A stretch of DNA of 64,000 nucleotides from Labyrinthula sp. Ha. Taxonomy: Eukaryota; Sar; Bigyra; Labyrinthulida; Labyrinthulaceae. The position numbers and the translations under genes are program-made. Under the pieces are notes generated by a model, which worked only from the letters and a program-made list of their open reading frames with translations, did not search any database and was not told the DNA's origin. This document shows, piece after piece, positions 1-11,385 of this stretch. The stretch lies in the NCBI GenBank assembly GCA_015227615.1, contig JAALGZ010000068.1, forward strand, positions 62,001 to 126,000, in the 5' to 3' direction. Positions within the stretch are counted from its first letter, which is position 1; every line of letters begins with the position of its first letter.

Positions 1-180
1 TATAAAATAAATAGTTAGATATGTGAAACGTCTTAGAGGTTTTCTTAGCTTTCCTCTAAGGAGCGTTATATATAGATATAATAGTTTGGTACTCGACATA
101 CATTGTTTTTTTTACCAAAGGGAGGCAAAACCACCTAAAGCTTAAAAACAAGATAAAATACATACTTTTCTTCAAAAACA
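1..180 (+). repeat. Left LTR of the copia element (first ~8 bp outside the window)
   Basis: Position 1 aligns with position 4132 of the right LTR and with the solo LTR at 21049. The shared core includes GTCTTAGAGGTTTTC and GGGAGGCAAAACCACC. It ends in CAAAAACA at 180, the same terminus as the other two copies. The full length would be about 188 bp. Confidence 0.9.
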
Positions 181-3100
181 GGTTAAGAGCCTAAACAATA
201 TCCATGACAAGCGAAAAGAACTATCAAATCCCACGTCTTGAACTCCATGGCGACTTCCACCTCTGGGAGTTGCGTATTCATTCCTACTTTTTAGAGTTAG
301 GTGTATGGAACTGGGTCTCCGAAGGTACAGCGCTGGAAGCAACTGACAACGAGACAGTCGCCGCCCGAAAAACGAAGTGCTTAACAACGCTGACGAACTC
401 TATAGATAATAATCTTGCAATCCACTTGGTCCATCTCAGTGACGCTCATCAGATATATAAGAAAATGAGACTGATGTTTCTCGGGAACAAAACTGCAGAA
501 TCTTTCAAAGTAAATAAGCAACTTTCTGAATTAAAATTTGAAGGAAGTTATTATTGGTTGATCAACACCTTTATCCAGCTTACATCGAAACTTGAGAATC
601 TTGGTAATACTCTGGATTACAAAAATCTTCTATTAATGTTGTTTGACAAATTGCCACAAGGAATGTTTGATTTCTCGCACAATCAAAAATTAACAATTGA
701 GAACTCCGTTGTTGATCGTTTGGTATTTGATGAGAGAATAGATACAGTAATGTGATATTCAGTAGAACGTGGGGTATATAGACCCATTGAAAAACCCACC
801 GTGTATTCTTCCGTGACACAAAGTAAGAGATGTTCAAAGTGTAACCTTACACATAGAAGCTCAAGGTGTCCAAAATGTTATGAATGTGGAAAAACTGGGC
901 ACTTATGTAGATTTTGTCCGGGCAGGAGACATAACACTGGTCAAAACTCCAACAACTCCAACAACGTTAGAACTGATCATGCGAACCTAGAAACAAGTGA
1001 AAAAACCAAAGCGAATTTCATTGCTTTTTCAGCTGAAAAGGAAAATTAATCTTTCTCAAACGTTTTCATCATGGAATCAGGAGCATCTTGCCACTTATCA
1101 GTAGACAAGAACTTGTTTCAATTGTTGGAAGAATGTGAACCTCAGCCGATTGCAACAGCCAACGGCAACATCTCCTGCACTTTTAAAGGGGCAATCAACT
1201 TCATTTCTGAGGATGGTCGTGAAGTTGAGCTAAAAGAAGTTCTTTACCACGAAGGAATGCCAAATTTGATTTCATTTTCTCAATTAAATTCAAAAGGTTT
1301 CATTGTTTTATTTGAAAATGAATATTGCATCGTAGAAAGAAACACGTCAAGCTTCTCGATGTAAATTCCACTTAAACATGGAGTTGCAATTTTGCGTTCT
1401 AGATCGAATTCAGCTTTTGCAGCAACAAATATGTTATGGCATAATAGGTTAAATCATATTGCAGAAAATAGTATTAACATACTGCAAGAAAAAGTCGACG
1501 GACTTGAATTATGAGAGAATAAGAATATTTATGATGAATGTGTAAAAGGTAAATTCAACAGGGAGAAATAAAAACATAGTAATTCTGAAACAATCCGAAA
1601 ACCTCTGGAACTAATTGTAGCCGACTCAATAGGTACTTTTCCACAAAGTATAGAAGGTTTTGTAGGAGCGTTGGTTTTAACTTGCGCTCAGTCAAACTTC
1701 TCGTGGACTTTCAGTTTTAAAAACAGATCCGAAATACCCCAGATAATTATCAAACATATTACGAAACTAGAGAGACAATTTTGCGGAAAGATACTGTATT
1801 TTCAAAGTGATAACGCTTTAGAGTTCAAAGGGAATGACCTTCTTTCTTTCTTTAATAAAATTGGGATCGAGAGGAGATATTCAATCCCATATATCCACGA
1901 ACAAAATGGTAGAGCGGAAGGAAAAAAATAACCTGCTGGTAAAGGCAATGAGAAGTTCTCTGAAACAAGCGAACCTTTCTGTTGGTGTTTGGTCGCTAAC
2001 TTTATATTCTTCTAACTTTGTGCAAAACCGTATTTGTGGTCTCCAAAGTGAACACACACCTTATCAGAAACTTATGGGCCACTCTCCTGATATTTCCAAC
2101 GTCAGAGTATTCGGCAGTATTGGCTATGCTCAGGTAAATAAAGAAGAAAGATCAAAGCTGCAAGATACAGGTGTAAAAGTCAGGTTTGTATGATACCCCA
2201 AACACCATCCAGGTTGGATGGTGATGGACCTTACATCTCGAAGGATTTTTCCAACAGTTTCATTAATGTTAGATGACACTAAATTTTATGATGCAAATGA
2301 TCCTCGAGAATTCACAGAAGTGACAGAGGTAGACGCAACCGAGTCAACTAGAGAAAGAAATATCTTGATTGAAAATAACGTGCCTTTTTCTGAAGAAACT
2401 GAGCAAGTAATTATTGAAAATATTCAAGAAAATATTGAAGAACCTCAAGAAAATATTCAGCAACTTGAAAAAGAAACTCCTGAAACTCCTTACCATAATA
2501 GAAACTTCAACATCTCTTTTGAAAATATCATCGAACACAGTTGAAGGAGAACTCAACAAGGAAATGTAGCTGCTGGCTCTGGAATTAAAAAACGGAAGGA
2601 ACTATATGCTTCTGAAGACAAGGATAAATGGGTTAGTGCCTATGGAAAAGAGTTGGAAGTTTTAGAAAGCGTGGGCGAGCTAACTGTTGTTGACAGACCT
2701 CAAGGGGTTCAAGTTATACTTTTTCATGAAGTGTTCAAGTTAAAAAACGAGCCAGATGGCTCTCTTACTAGGCCCAGGGTTCGCCTAACCACCAGGGGAG
2801 ATTTTGTAAACGACATAAAATGATACTACTCCCCGGTAGTTGCACCAGAGTTTATAAAGATGTTCCTTATCATTTGCTGGAGCAGAAACTGGAACAATAG
2901 ACAGGCTGACGTTACCAGTGCGTATCTCTATGGCCGTTTAGATAGCCCGTATTTATGCAACTGCCCCAAGGTCACAAACTGAGAACCCAGGACAACTTAA
3001 AGGTATATAAATGTGAAGCTAGTATTTACGGCCTCAAACAAAGTGGTAAAGTTTGGTTCAGAACTATCCACATTTTTCTAAAACAGCTGGGATTTCAGGC

Positions 3101-4123
3101 ATCAGTTAACGGAGGAGGAGTTTACTACCTAGAAATGTCCGGGAACACAATTCTTTTGATAGTTTATGTAGATGATCTAGCTTATTCTAGCAACACGGAG
3201 GAGCTAACTAAGTGGTTTGAGAAAGAGTTAGCGGCAAAGTTTCAGATAAAATGTGCTGAACTTATCATCAAGTTCATAGGTTTAGAATTGAAGCAAGAAA
3301 AAGATATATTATGGTTACACCAAGAGGGAAAGATATTGGAAATGGCTCAAGAATACAATATGAACCAAGATGAAGCTACCAATATAGTTACTCCTATTGT
3401 AGTAAATCCAGTAGTTCCAACTGGTGACAACATAGAAATACACAAACTTCAGAAGATTATAGGTGAGTTGTCATATATCGCGAATTGTTCCCGTCCTGAC
3501 ATATCTTTTGCAGTTAACTTTATTCCCAGAAATCTACAAAGTGAGAAGCTGGGACTCCTACGGATGTCGAGGAGGATTTTGAGATATTTGATTAATACTA
3601 GACATTTTGCAATCAAGGTGAAACGAGAGGAAAAGCTTGAAATTAAGGCACTAAGTGATGCCTCATTTGTTGATTGTATTAAAGACAAGTTTAAATCAAC
3701 GGGAGGTTTTATAATTTACATGGGAGATGTCCCAATCTCTTGGAAATATAAGAAAATGAAATGGGTTGCAACGTCATCAGGGGTCTCAGAATACCTCGCT
3801 CTGCACATGTTGGTTAAAGAAGTCATTCACTTATCATACATTTTACAAGAAGGATTCAAAGTTGACGTTGCTTGTCCAGAAGTTTATTGTGATTCCAAGG
3901 CAGCAAGAGATATTTCGAAAGCTGAAGTTCCTGCAAACGCCACTAGATATCTTGGAACCAAATATTTTATGATTCAACAAGCCACTGAAGAAGGTTTAAT
4001 TAGGGTGAAAGAAATTAGTACGGAAGATAACACAACAGATGTATTTACGAAGAGTTTAGACAAGATTAAATTTGAGAAGTTTAGGAATAATATTCTATGT
4101 AATTCTATCTAACTACGGAGGAG

Positions 4124-4307
4124 TATTTTCCTATAAAATAAATAGTTAGATATGGGAAACGTCTTAGAGGTTTTCTTAGTTTTCCTTTAAGGAGCGTTAT
4201 ATATATGTATGGTCCAGTAGTCAGTATATATTTGTTATATTTACCCTAGGGAGGCAAAACCACCTAAAGTTTAAGAAAAACAATATACATACTTTTCGCC
4301 AAAAACA
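4124..4307 (+). repeat. Right LTR of the copia element
   Basis: This 184-bp LTR begins TATTTT directly after a purine tract and ends AAAACA. The ends are set by the solo LTR at 21049-21232, which is also 184 bp and has a clear 5-bp target duplication. The terminal pair is TA...CA rather than the usual TG...CA. The flanking 5 bp on the right are tgaag; the partner copy would lie outside the window. Confidence 0.88.
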
Positions 4308-7248
4308 TGAAGAAAACGATCAAAGTTTGATTTTGTTAACTCAATATGTATATTAGAGAAAACAAACTTTGTTGTAGTACAAAGATTTAACGAGTACCAA
4401 AGAGGTAGCTTAATAGCTAAGCGAGTAAATGCCCTTGTGCAACTTAGGAATAAGGAATAGTTGCAGTAGAAAAATGAAGGTAAAAAATAATACAGCATCG
4501 AAATCTAATTATCCTCAGTTAATATTCTAGGTCTGTAAAGTAATTTTTTGAAAAAAATAGCACAAAGATGAATGACTTTGCTTCATGTAATGAATTTAAC
4601 AGGTTATACACTTCTAATCTACAGTATCAGATGTGCTATAGAAACTTAGCAAAATTGCATAACGAGTCAACACTCTAAGATAGCAAAGAATATATGTGAT
4701 TGTATTAAAAGGCCAGCTAGATCCCATGTAAGCAGCCCATTTCCAGTTCACCTGTGCCAATTACCTGGACGCATCACAACCTAACACAGTCTTTTCACAC
4801 ATCAATTCAAGTTCCAGAGGGCACGAAACTAATGGAAAAGACATGGTCATCTCAGTTCATTACATCAGTTACTACTAAAACATACCGAATTAGCCACAAG
4901 ATCAAAATTTTTCTTACACTATTGGAAATCTGTATGGATGTCTCGGTTACTCTATTGTAATCAACTTAGTAGCGTTGCTGGTCGGATGAAGCCTTCAAAG
5001 GAAGAAAGTGCCTCCATTTTAACTGTTATTTTCGGACTTCAATTCAAATAATTTTTTTTGCGGCATTAAGCAATTCCAATTATCATCGAACGTTGGGTAC
5101 TCTGCAAAATAACAAAATAGAACCTAGTCTACTTGACCAAGTGACCAATGAAAAGATAAAACATATCCCGTAGAAGGTGTATTAACATTAAGAAGTGATC
5201 CAGAGTGTAGTACATAAGTTAAGGCTGAGACTCACTTAATATAAAGTGATTGCCTGGTAAATGAAATGTCATACCACCATGCTCAATAAGCTGTAAAAGC
5301 ACTATACAATCAGTAAGGTATTCAAAGCAAAGCAAAAGCGGGCTAGGAAAGTTAATATCTCCCTCAGAAATAAGAGAAGTAGCTGCTTGCCTATGTAAAG
5401 CAAGGTTCAAGGTAAGTGACTCAGCTGAAGTAGCAATCAACCACAGTGGTAGAGGCAAGTTAATGATTTTATCATTGATCAAACTGCAAACGTGTCAGTT
5501 TGGCTTTTAGCTCCAAGAATCAAACTTTGCATGCAGCACACGTTTGCTATTAAATAATAGTTACATCAAGAGCTGAAACACATCTTCATGTTTTCGAAGG
5601 TACAAACCATAATACAGTTTTGCATGTATAAGAGTAAAAGCAGATGAAAACTGACGAGAGTCTTGGCTGATATTATGAACAGAAAAAAATATATGTAAAT
5701 GAGATACTTAGAATAGTCTTAGAAAATAAAGCGCACAGAACTAAGATTTCTCATTTCAAGGGAGCAATTCTTGTTGCTAATGCAAAATTTAACGCCTTTA
5801 CAAGAAATCAGACATAGATACTAAGGACAGTTAAGTATCGTTAATTCATAAATAGACTAAGCATAAATAGCTTGTTATTTAGGAAGCAGGATAAAGAAAG
5901 CTCATCACCCACAATCAAGCCTAATTAAAAACAGGGTTAACCACATCAAAGGTCAATGCGAGGGAGAGAATAAAAACAAACTATAAATTTAATTTAAAAG
6001 GAGTTAACCTTTTAAGTGGCAAAGAACAGCGCGTTACATAATGCTTTATCAGTTAGAAATAACAAGACACATATGCCCAGGTAATGACCCATGAAATACG
6101 AACTGAGCTAAGTGAATACGTTCAAGTGTCAAACCGCAAATCAATACAATGAGTTAAGAAGCTGGCTCGGATGTCGATACTAATATTACCCATGCAACTT
6201 TTCAGAATTTACTTTTTACTTTATTGGAAATTTTTCAATTAGCACAGAATGTGGTTGGATACTCCGTTAATAGATGGTACCCGTTCCAGAAAAATTTAAG
6301 TTAACATGTTCTCAATAGGCAAAAAATAAATCTTAGTTACAAAGCTAAATTTAAACTGGTTTGATAATAGCTCAGTTGTGGAACAGGATGGAAAAAATAC
6401 AGTATGATTTCAGTTTGAGGAGTAAAATTAGGACTAGTTGCACAATGGAATAGTTTAGTTATTCGATAAGACTAGCAGTTTTGTGGATAATTCCCTTTTC
6501 TTCATCTAAATAATTCTTTTCTCTAAAGAAATTTTATTCTAATATATAAGCCTTACTGTTTCAGGCAATAGTAATAAAGATGAAAATAGATGTTTGCGTT
6601 ATTCTATGTGCTCGTGTTTTATTCCTGTGGTGTACACAAACCCCAGTTAGGTGAATGAATGATGGTAAATAAAGATTATTCGTTCAATTTCTTTTCTTTT
6701 AATACAATTCGACGATCTAATTTCATCTATTTCACATTGAACTTTACTGAAAACGCCTTATTTGTTAAGTTCTTTTTCTGTATCCTGGTTTCTTAGCCAT
6801 ATAGAGAAAGAAATCCTTTCTCACCTTAAAGTTCATTCTTATTGCATTAACTTTATCTTAATTAATCCACGCTTAAGTTAGGTAACTAGGGCGGATATTG
6901 GCTATTTTGATTTCAACAATAAGTTTTTCACCTATGATTTTCTTATTGATCGTTACTGATAATGGATCAACTACTTTACATGATCATTAACAGTAAACTG
7001 ATAATCAAACTAAAACGAAATAAATTTGAAACGTACAAAAATTTTAAATATTTCGATGATATTCAGACTCAATACATGTGGCGATCGACTTTGGACAAAT
7101 TTTCTCATATTTGAGGCATAGAAGCTATTTTATCTTAGAAATTCCCTTCTCAAAGCGTAATGATTTTTGGGCAAATTTCATCATTATTATCCAGTTGGCA
7201 AAAAGATATCCGGAAGAAACAACAGAAAAAAATAAAACACATGAAAAG
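4308..7248. other. Gene-free AT-rich stretch upstream of SEC62
   Basis: I see no convincing coding region, RNA gene or repeat here. The longest open frames (for example 5219-5482 on the minus strand, 4754-4960 on the plus strand) have no recognisable motif. The last few hundred bases presumably hold the SEC62 promoter, but no motif stands out. Confidence 0.6.
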
Positions 7249-8269
7249 ATGTCGCAACCAGAAGCTTCAGAAGAATTAATATCAATGCTAGGCTCGAAGG
7301 AGGAAGCGAAAAAATTCGCGAAATATCTGTTCCATACGCTTCCACAAAGAGATGCTTTGCAATTTGGAAAGCGAGTCAACTATTTCAAAGGCGAAAAACT
7401 CGTTGCCGCCCTTACAAGAAAAGAAGAAGACGGTGAACGAAAATCGCATAAATTTTTTCATGACTTGACCCCACATGAATGTGGTCTTGTTGGAACAGCA
7501 CTTGTGAAGCACGGGTTTATACACGCGTCAAAGATTAAGAACAGAGAAAAGAGAGAGCTCCAGCCAGTTCCCGTAAAGCTTCCGGCAAGCGGTGCAGTTT
7601 TTCTTTCTATAAAATTTAGGCAAGTTAGTTAATTCATTCGATCCAGACCTGTTTTATACATGGTTATATACATCAAGCTCGATGAAAGGGTACTTCATGC
7701 TTGGATTCGTGTTGTTTGCCTTCACATCTGCTGTTATGTTTCCTATATGGCCTGATATTCTGAAGACTGGTGTTTGGTATTTAAGTGTAACGTTTCTTCT
7801 ACTGTTGATTGGAATAATTATTCTTCGTTTGATAATATACACTTGGTTGTGGCTTTTTGGTTTTGAAGTTTGGCTTTTTCCAAATCTCTTTGACGACGAT
7901 GCAAGTATTGTTGAATCATTTATTCCTGTGATAACGTTCGAAAAAGGAAGTACCTCTAATGAATCATGGATTCTCAGGGCAGTTTCTGCAGTTTGCATTT
8001 TGTATTCAATTGTTCAAATTGCAATGCAACCAACTGATTGGGATGAAGTAATTAAGGCACAGAAAGAATTTGTACATGATTTGTATGAAGGAAAAATGAT
8101 ATCAGATGAGGAGTATCAATGGTATGATGTTAATGGAAAAGATAACTCAGTGTTATCGAGAAAAATACCAAAGCTTGAAGATCTTCAAAAGGAAATTGAT
8201 GAAGAGGAGACAGAATTAGAGGAGCAAAGCCCAGAACCCCATGAAAGCAAAGAACAAAAAGAACTGTAA
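7249..8269 (+). CDS. SEC62: Protein translocation subunit SEC62 (two exons, 330 aa)
   Basis: SEC62 is an ER membrane subunit that works with Sec63 and the Sec61 channel in post-translational protein import. The CDS is join(7249..7591, 7620..8269), 330 aa. Residues about 20-115 match the cytosolic N-domain, with the family's helix around FAKYLFHTLPQRDAL and the CGLVGTALVKHGFIH segment. Two membrane segments follow (about 139-158 and 166-193) with the family signatures MFPIWP, GVWYLSV and WLFPNL. The tail is acidic and helical. A third hydrophobic stretch (about 232-250) goes beyond the usual two. I chose ATG 7249. The frame stays open upstream to a GTG at 7078 without an ATG, and an out-of-frame ATG lies 8 nt upstream at 7241. 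Splicing out a 28-nt intron restores the conserved run into the first membrane segment (SGKLVNSFDPDLFYTWLY). The stop lies 6 bp from that of the convergent neighbour. Confidence 0.93.
7592..7619 (+). other. 28-nt intron in SEC62
   Basis: It starts gtgcag and ends atttag (GT-AG). It interrupts a glycine codon after the first base (G|GC). Reading through would stop the protein after FRQVS, before both membrane segments. Removing it continues the Sec62 reading frame with family-like sequence on both sides. Confidence 0.85.
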
Positions 8270-8275
8270 TTCTCT

Positions 8276-9649
8276 TCACAATTTTCTTTTTGATTTTGTC
8301 TCGTATTTACGAAATATTTTTTCCGAGTTTGACCTTATCAATTCACTACTCTCATTCTTACTTAAGCCCAAGTCATGACCTTGAGCGAGTTGTTGCCAAA
8401 TGACTCTGTTCTCTTTGAGTCGATTTACTTTTGCTTTTTTCTTGTACAAGTCGAGCTGCTCCGTTAGATTTATGTTGTTTTTTAGACACAAATCTAATTT
8501 GTTTCTGTTGATGAGACTTTTAGTTTCAAAGTCCATCCTCAGCGATTTTTCCTTTTCCAGGAGTTGCTCGAGCTGCTGGAGCTTTTGAAAAACTTGTTCA
8601 GGTACAACAGGAATTTCTTCTTTTTCGGCTTCATTTCTCACATTATTCTTCTCTTTAACAAGGGGCATTGTTTCCCTTTCCGTTTTAACAGTTTTTCTCA
8701 TTAGAATTTGTGAAATTTCCTCGTTTATATGTTTGATGAAGGTTTCGAAACTTTTATATATTTGAAGATACTTAACACGCAGTCCTCTGTATACTTGCAG
8801 TTGGTCTGTTCGTTCTTTACCTAATTGTACTTTCTCCTGTTTTTCATTCCTAAGCTTCTCTTCTAAAGCATTCTGGCAAACCTTTAATCTACGAGAAAGC
8901 ACCTCAACTTGATGTTCAAGCCCATCAATTTCCTCTAAAGATTTTGCATTAATTTCCTTGATCTTTATGTCGTACTCTTTTTCCTTTTGTGAAATTTTAC
9001 TTTTCCAATCCTCTTCAGCGTAACTTTGTTTATGAGTAAGTTCCTGCAGTTTGTGTTCAGATCGCCTCTCTAACTCGACCAGTCTCTTGTTCTCCAGAAC
9101 CAGTGATTTATTTGCCTGTTGCAAATGTTTTATTTGAAATATTTTTTCTTTAATGTCACATTCCTTTCTATCTTCAATCAAAGACTTTGACTTGAGAGCG
9201 TTTTTAGTACTGAAACTAGAGATGAGTTCTTTTGAAGGAGCTTCTCTAACATTTAGAGTAGTTACATTTTTTTTAAGATTGTTTCCTGAAACCAGTCTAA
9301 GTGAATTTAGAGATTTAATTAAAAGTGTCTCTAGTTTCTTTGAATCATTCAAGGACAATTTTTGTAGCTCTCTTGTTGATAGTACACTTTCAATCTCAGA
9401 AACACTGAAAATAGAATGTGTATTTCTCTCAGCTTTTAAACATGATTCTTTTTGCAACCTGTCTCCAAATGTGCTTGTTTGTGATTTCACGAGTTCTAAA
9501 TCAGTTTCATCATCTTCCAGAGATTCAAAGAACATGCCCTCACTACACTCATCTAAAATAAAATTGTACTGACTTGCTAATTTTTTATCACTGTGTTCAA
9601 TTAATTTTTCTAAGAGGGGATCTATTTTAGTTTCCATATCCATTTCCAA
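8276..9649 (-). CDS. Coiled-coil protein of unknown function (457 aa)
   Basis: A single uninterrupted frame of 457 residues. I do not recognise the family. The N-terminal ~150 residues are acidic and Ser/Leu-rich with little repeat structure. From about 155 to 320 the sequence is long-helix type, rich in Glu, Lys, Leu and Gln with heptad spacing. A second coiled stretch covers about 345-420, and the extreme C-terminus is basic (ends KSKRKL). No signal peptide or membrane segment is visible. A centrosomal, kinetochore or cytoskeletal scaffold would fit, but that is only a guess from composition. The first ATG (9649) is followed by another two codons later (9643), so the true start may be either. 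The gene is convergent with SEC62, with six bases between the stop codons, and divergent from DAHP synthase. Confidence 0.8.
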   Translation of the reverse strand: MEMDMETKIDPLLEKLIEHSDKKLASQYNFILDECSEGMFFESLEDDETDLELVKSQTSTFGDRLQKESCLKAERNTHSIFSVSEIESVLSTRELQKLSLNDSKKLETLLIKSLNSLRLVSGNNLKKNVTTLNVREAPSKELISSFSTKNALKSKSLIEDRKECDIKEKIFQIKHLQQANKSLVLENKRLVELERRSEHKLQELTHKQSYAEEDWKSKISQKEKEYDIKIKEINAKSLEEIDGLEHQVEVLSRRLKVCQNALEEKLRNEKQEKVQLGKERTDQLQVYRGLRVKYLQIYKSFETFIKHINEEISQILMRKTVKTERETMPLVKEKNNVRNEAEKEEIPVVPEQVFQKLQQLEQLLEKEKSLRMDFETKSLINRNKLDLCLKNNINLTEQLDLYKKKAKVNRLKENRVIWQQLAQGHDLGLSKNESSELIRSNSEKIFRKYETKSKRKL

Positions 9650-9973
9650 ATCTCTACCCTCTATCAGTAAGAAAGCAACGGTAACGTTACGAAGAGAGAA
9701 ATAAGGTTGATGAAAGTGCCTTCAAACAAAAAAAGAATTCATGCTCTTAATTAAATGAAAAAAACATAAACCAAAAGCCAATCAAGAGTGAAAAGGTAAA
9801 GTAATCAGATAGCCTTCGGTGCTTTTTTTTTCCTAACACTGAACTCTACAGATTTTTAGCAGCTTTACGAACTAAACTCTTGCCAGTCAAGTTCAGAGAA
9901 ATTTCTTGGGGTTATTTAACAAAAACTGTAAGAAATTTAAATTCAAATATTAAGAAGCAATAAAGTGTAATAA
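9650..9973. promoter_or_regulatory. Divergent intergenic region between the coiled-coil gene and DAHP synthase
   Basis: 324 bp separate two divergent start codons, so it must hold both promoters or one shared promoter. It contains A- and T-runs, but I cannot name a TATA box or factor site with confidence. Confidence 0.4.
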
Positions 9974-11385
9974 ATGAATAACAAAGAGCAAAACGGAAGA
10001 GCGGGGAATGAATGGTCTCCCCTTTCCTGGAAAAACTATCCAATAAAACAACAACCAGAATACAATAGTGTATCATTAGATAAATCTGTAGCGAAGCTGT
10101 CTTCTTTGCCCCCTTTGGTGTCACAAGGTGATGTTGATAAACTGCTGGTTCAGCTTGGAGAATGTGCAGAAGGAAAAAGATTTTTGCTTCAAGGTGGAGA
10201 TTGTGCTGAACGCTTTGATGACTGCAAACTTATAAATATAGCGAATAAAGTGAAAATCATACTTCAAATGTCTTTTGTTCTTACTTATGGAGCAAAGATT
10301 CCAACTGTCCGCATTGGTAGACTTGCTGGTCAGTATGCAAAACCAAGAAGTTCTGATTGGGAAACTGTTTTAGTTAATGATGAAGAAATTAGAGTGAAGT
10401 CTTATAGGGGAGATAATGTAAACTCTATAGATCCTTCAGATAGAGAGGCTAATCCTAATAGGTTGGTTGAAGGATATTTCCACTCTGCAGCTACTATTAA
10501 CTGCCTAAGAAACATTTTGAGTGATGGATTGGCAGATGTGGAAAATAGTTTAAATTGGGAAATGGATTTTGTCAAGAACGAAAATCGTAAAGAAAGTTAT
10601 GAAAAAATGGCACAAAAGATAATTGACGCTTTATCATTCATGAGAACTGTAGGAGCAGATCCAGGTCCAGTTATGCGTTCAGCGGATATTTTTTGTTCCC
10701 ATGAAGGTTTAATATTAGATTATGAGTCGGCTATGACTAGAGAAAGATGCGAAAAACATTATAACTTAGGTGCTCATTTTGTTTGGATCGGTGATAGAAC
10801 CCGTGGTTTGAATGATGCACACATAGAATATTTTAGAGGAATTGTGAACCCAATTGGAATGAAAGTTGGACCTACAATGGATCCATACGAACTGCAAGAG
10901 CTATTATTGAAACTAAATCCAAAGCGGTTAATTTACTTGTTAGTTTTATTTTTAGTATTGCGGGAAAAGTAACTCTGATAACAAGATTTGGAGCAGATAA
11001 TGTATCGAAGTTGTTACCTAAATTTATCTCAGCTGTACAGGAAGCCGGATTTGACAATAAAGTGGTATGGTGTTGTGATCCGATGCATGGAAATACTACA
11101 ACAGCGACTGTAGGACAGGAAAAGTTTAAAACGAGAGATTTTGATGACGTGCTTAAGGAGGTGGAGGAATGCGTTAGGGTCCATGCTGAGAATGATTCGT
11201 TTCTTTCAGGGGTGCATTTTGAACTTACCGGCGATGATGTGACAGAATGTACCGGCGGCCCTGAAAATTTAACAAGAGCTGATTTGCCTAGAAGATATAG
11301 CACACATTGTGATCCCAGATTAAACTATGCCCAAAGTATTGAAATAGCATTCAAATTAGCAGAGTATTTATTGCAGAAAATATAA
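9974..11385 (+). CDS. Class II 3-deoxy-D-arabino-heptulosonate 7-phosphate synthase (two exons, 460 aa)
   Basis: The enzyme condenses phosphoenolpyruvate with erythrose 4-phosphate, the first step of the shikimate pathway. The CDS is join(9974..10926, 10956..11385). Class II (plant/fungal/AroA-II) landmarks appear in order: LLQGGDCAERF, RIGRLAGQYAKPRSS, FHSAATIN, DPGPVMRSADIFCSHEGL, NPIGMKVGP, CDPMHGNT, GVHFELTG..VTEC.GG and HCDPRLN. Residues matching the known metal ligands of the family are C77, H362, E407 and D437. The length is normal for a class II enzyme without leader. The N-terminus begins almost at the conserved W..SWKNYPIKQQPEY block, so no plastid transit peptide is present and a cytosolic enzyme is likely. 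A 29-nt intron must be removed to keep the frame between LNPK and AGKVTLITRFGAD. Feedback control cannot be read from the sequence. Confidence 0.96.
10927..10955 (+). other. 29-nt intron in DAHP synthase
   Basis: It starts gttaat and ends ttttag (GT-AG). It splits an arginine codon (CG|T). Unspliced, the frame ends shortly after with no family similarity; spliced, it runs on into the conserved AGKVTLITRFGAD block. It is almost the same length as the SEC62 intron. Confidence 0.88.

Larger units (their letters stand above)
1..4307 (+). mobile_element. Ty1/copia LTR retrotransposon, broken fossil
   Basis: Two direct LTRs bound an interior with parts in copia order. The gag-like region (about 204-750) is followed by a CCHC zinc knuckle near 875-920. 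The protease-like region is about 1071-1340. Integrase (about 1430-2190) precedes reverse transcriptase (about 2640-3420), whose YVDD catalytic box is at 3165-3176. RNase H is about 3620-4110. Integrase before RT defines copia against gypsy. A purine-rich tract (about 4114-4123) sits directly before the right LTR, and a possible primer site (GGTTAAGAGCC) starts at 181 directly after the left LTR. The left LTR lacks about 8 bp because the window begins inside it. The coding part is broken in several places, on the order of ten. The LTRs differ at roughly one base in seven or eight by eye, so the insertion is old. Confidence 0.93.

Noticed and set aside
5219-5482. 87-codon minus-strand ORF as a gene
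   Set aside because: No motif, no neighbours, composition like the other random frames of this AT-rich stretch.
7078-7248. N-terminal extension of SEC62
   Set aside because: The frame is open to a GTG but has no ATG. The sequence shows no similarity to Sec62, and the downstream ATG gives a normal N-terminus.
9153-9572. 139-codon plus-strand ORF
   Set aside because: Antisense shadow of the coiled-coil gene, with Ser/Phe/Leu-rich composition typical of the complement of Lys/Glu-rich coding sequence.
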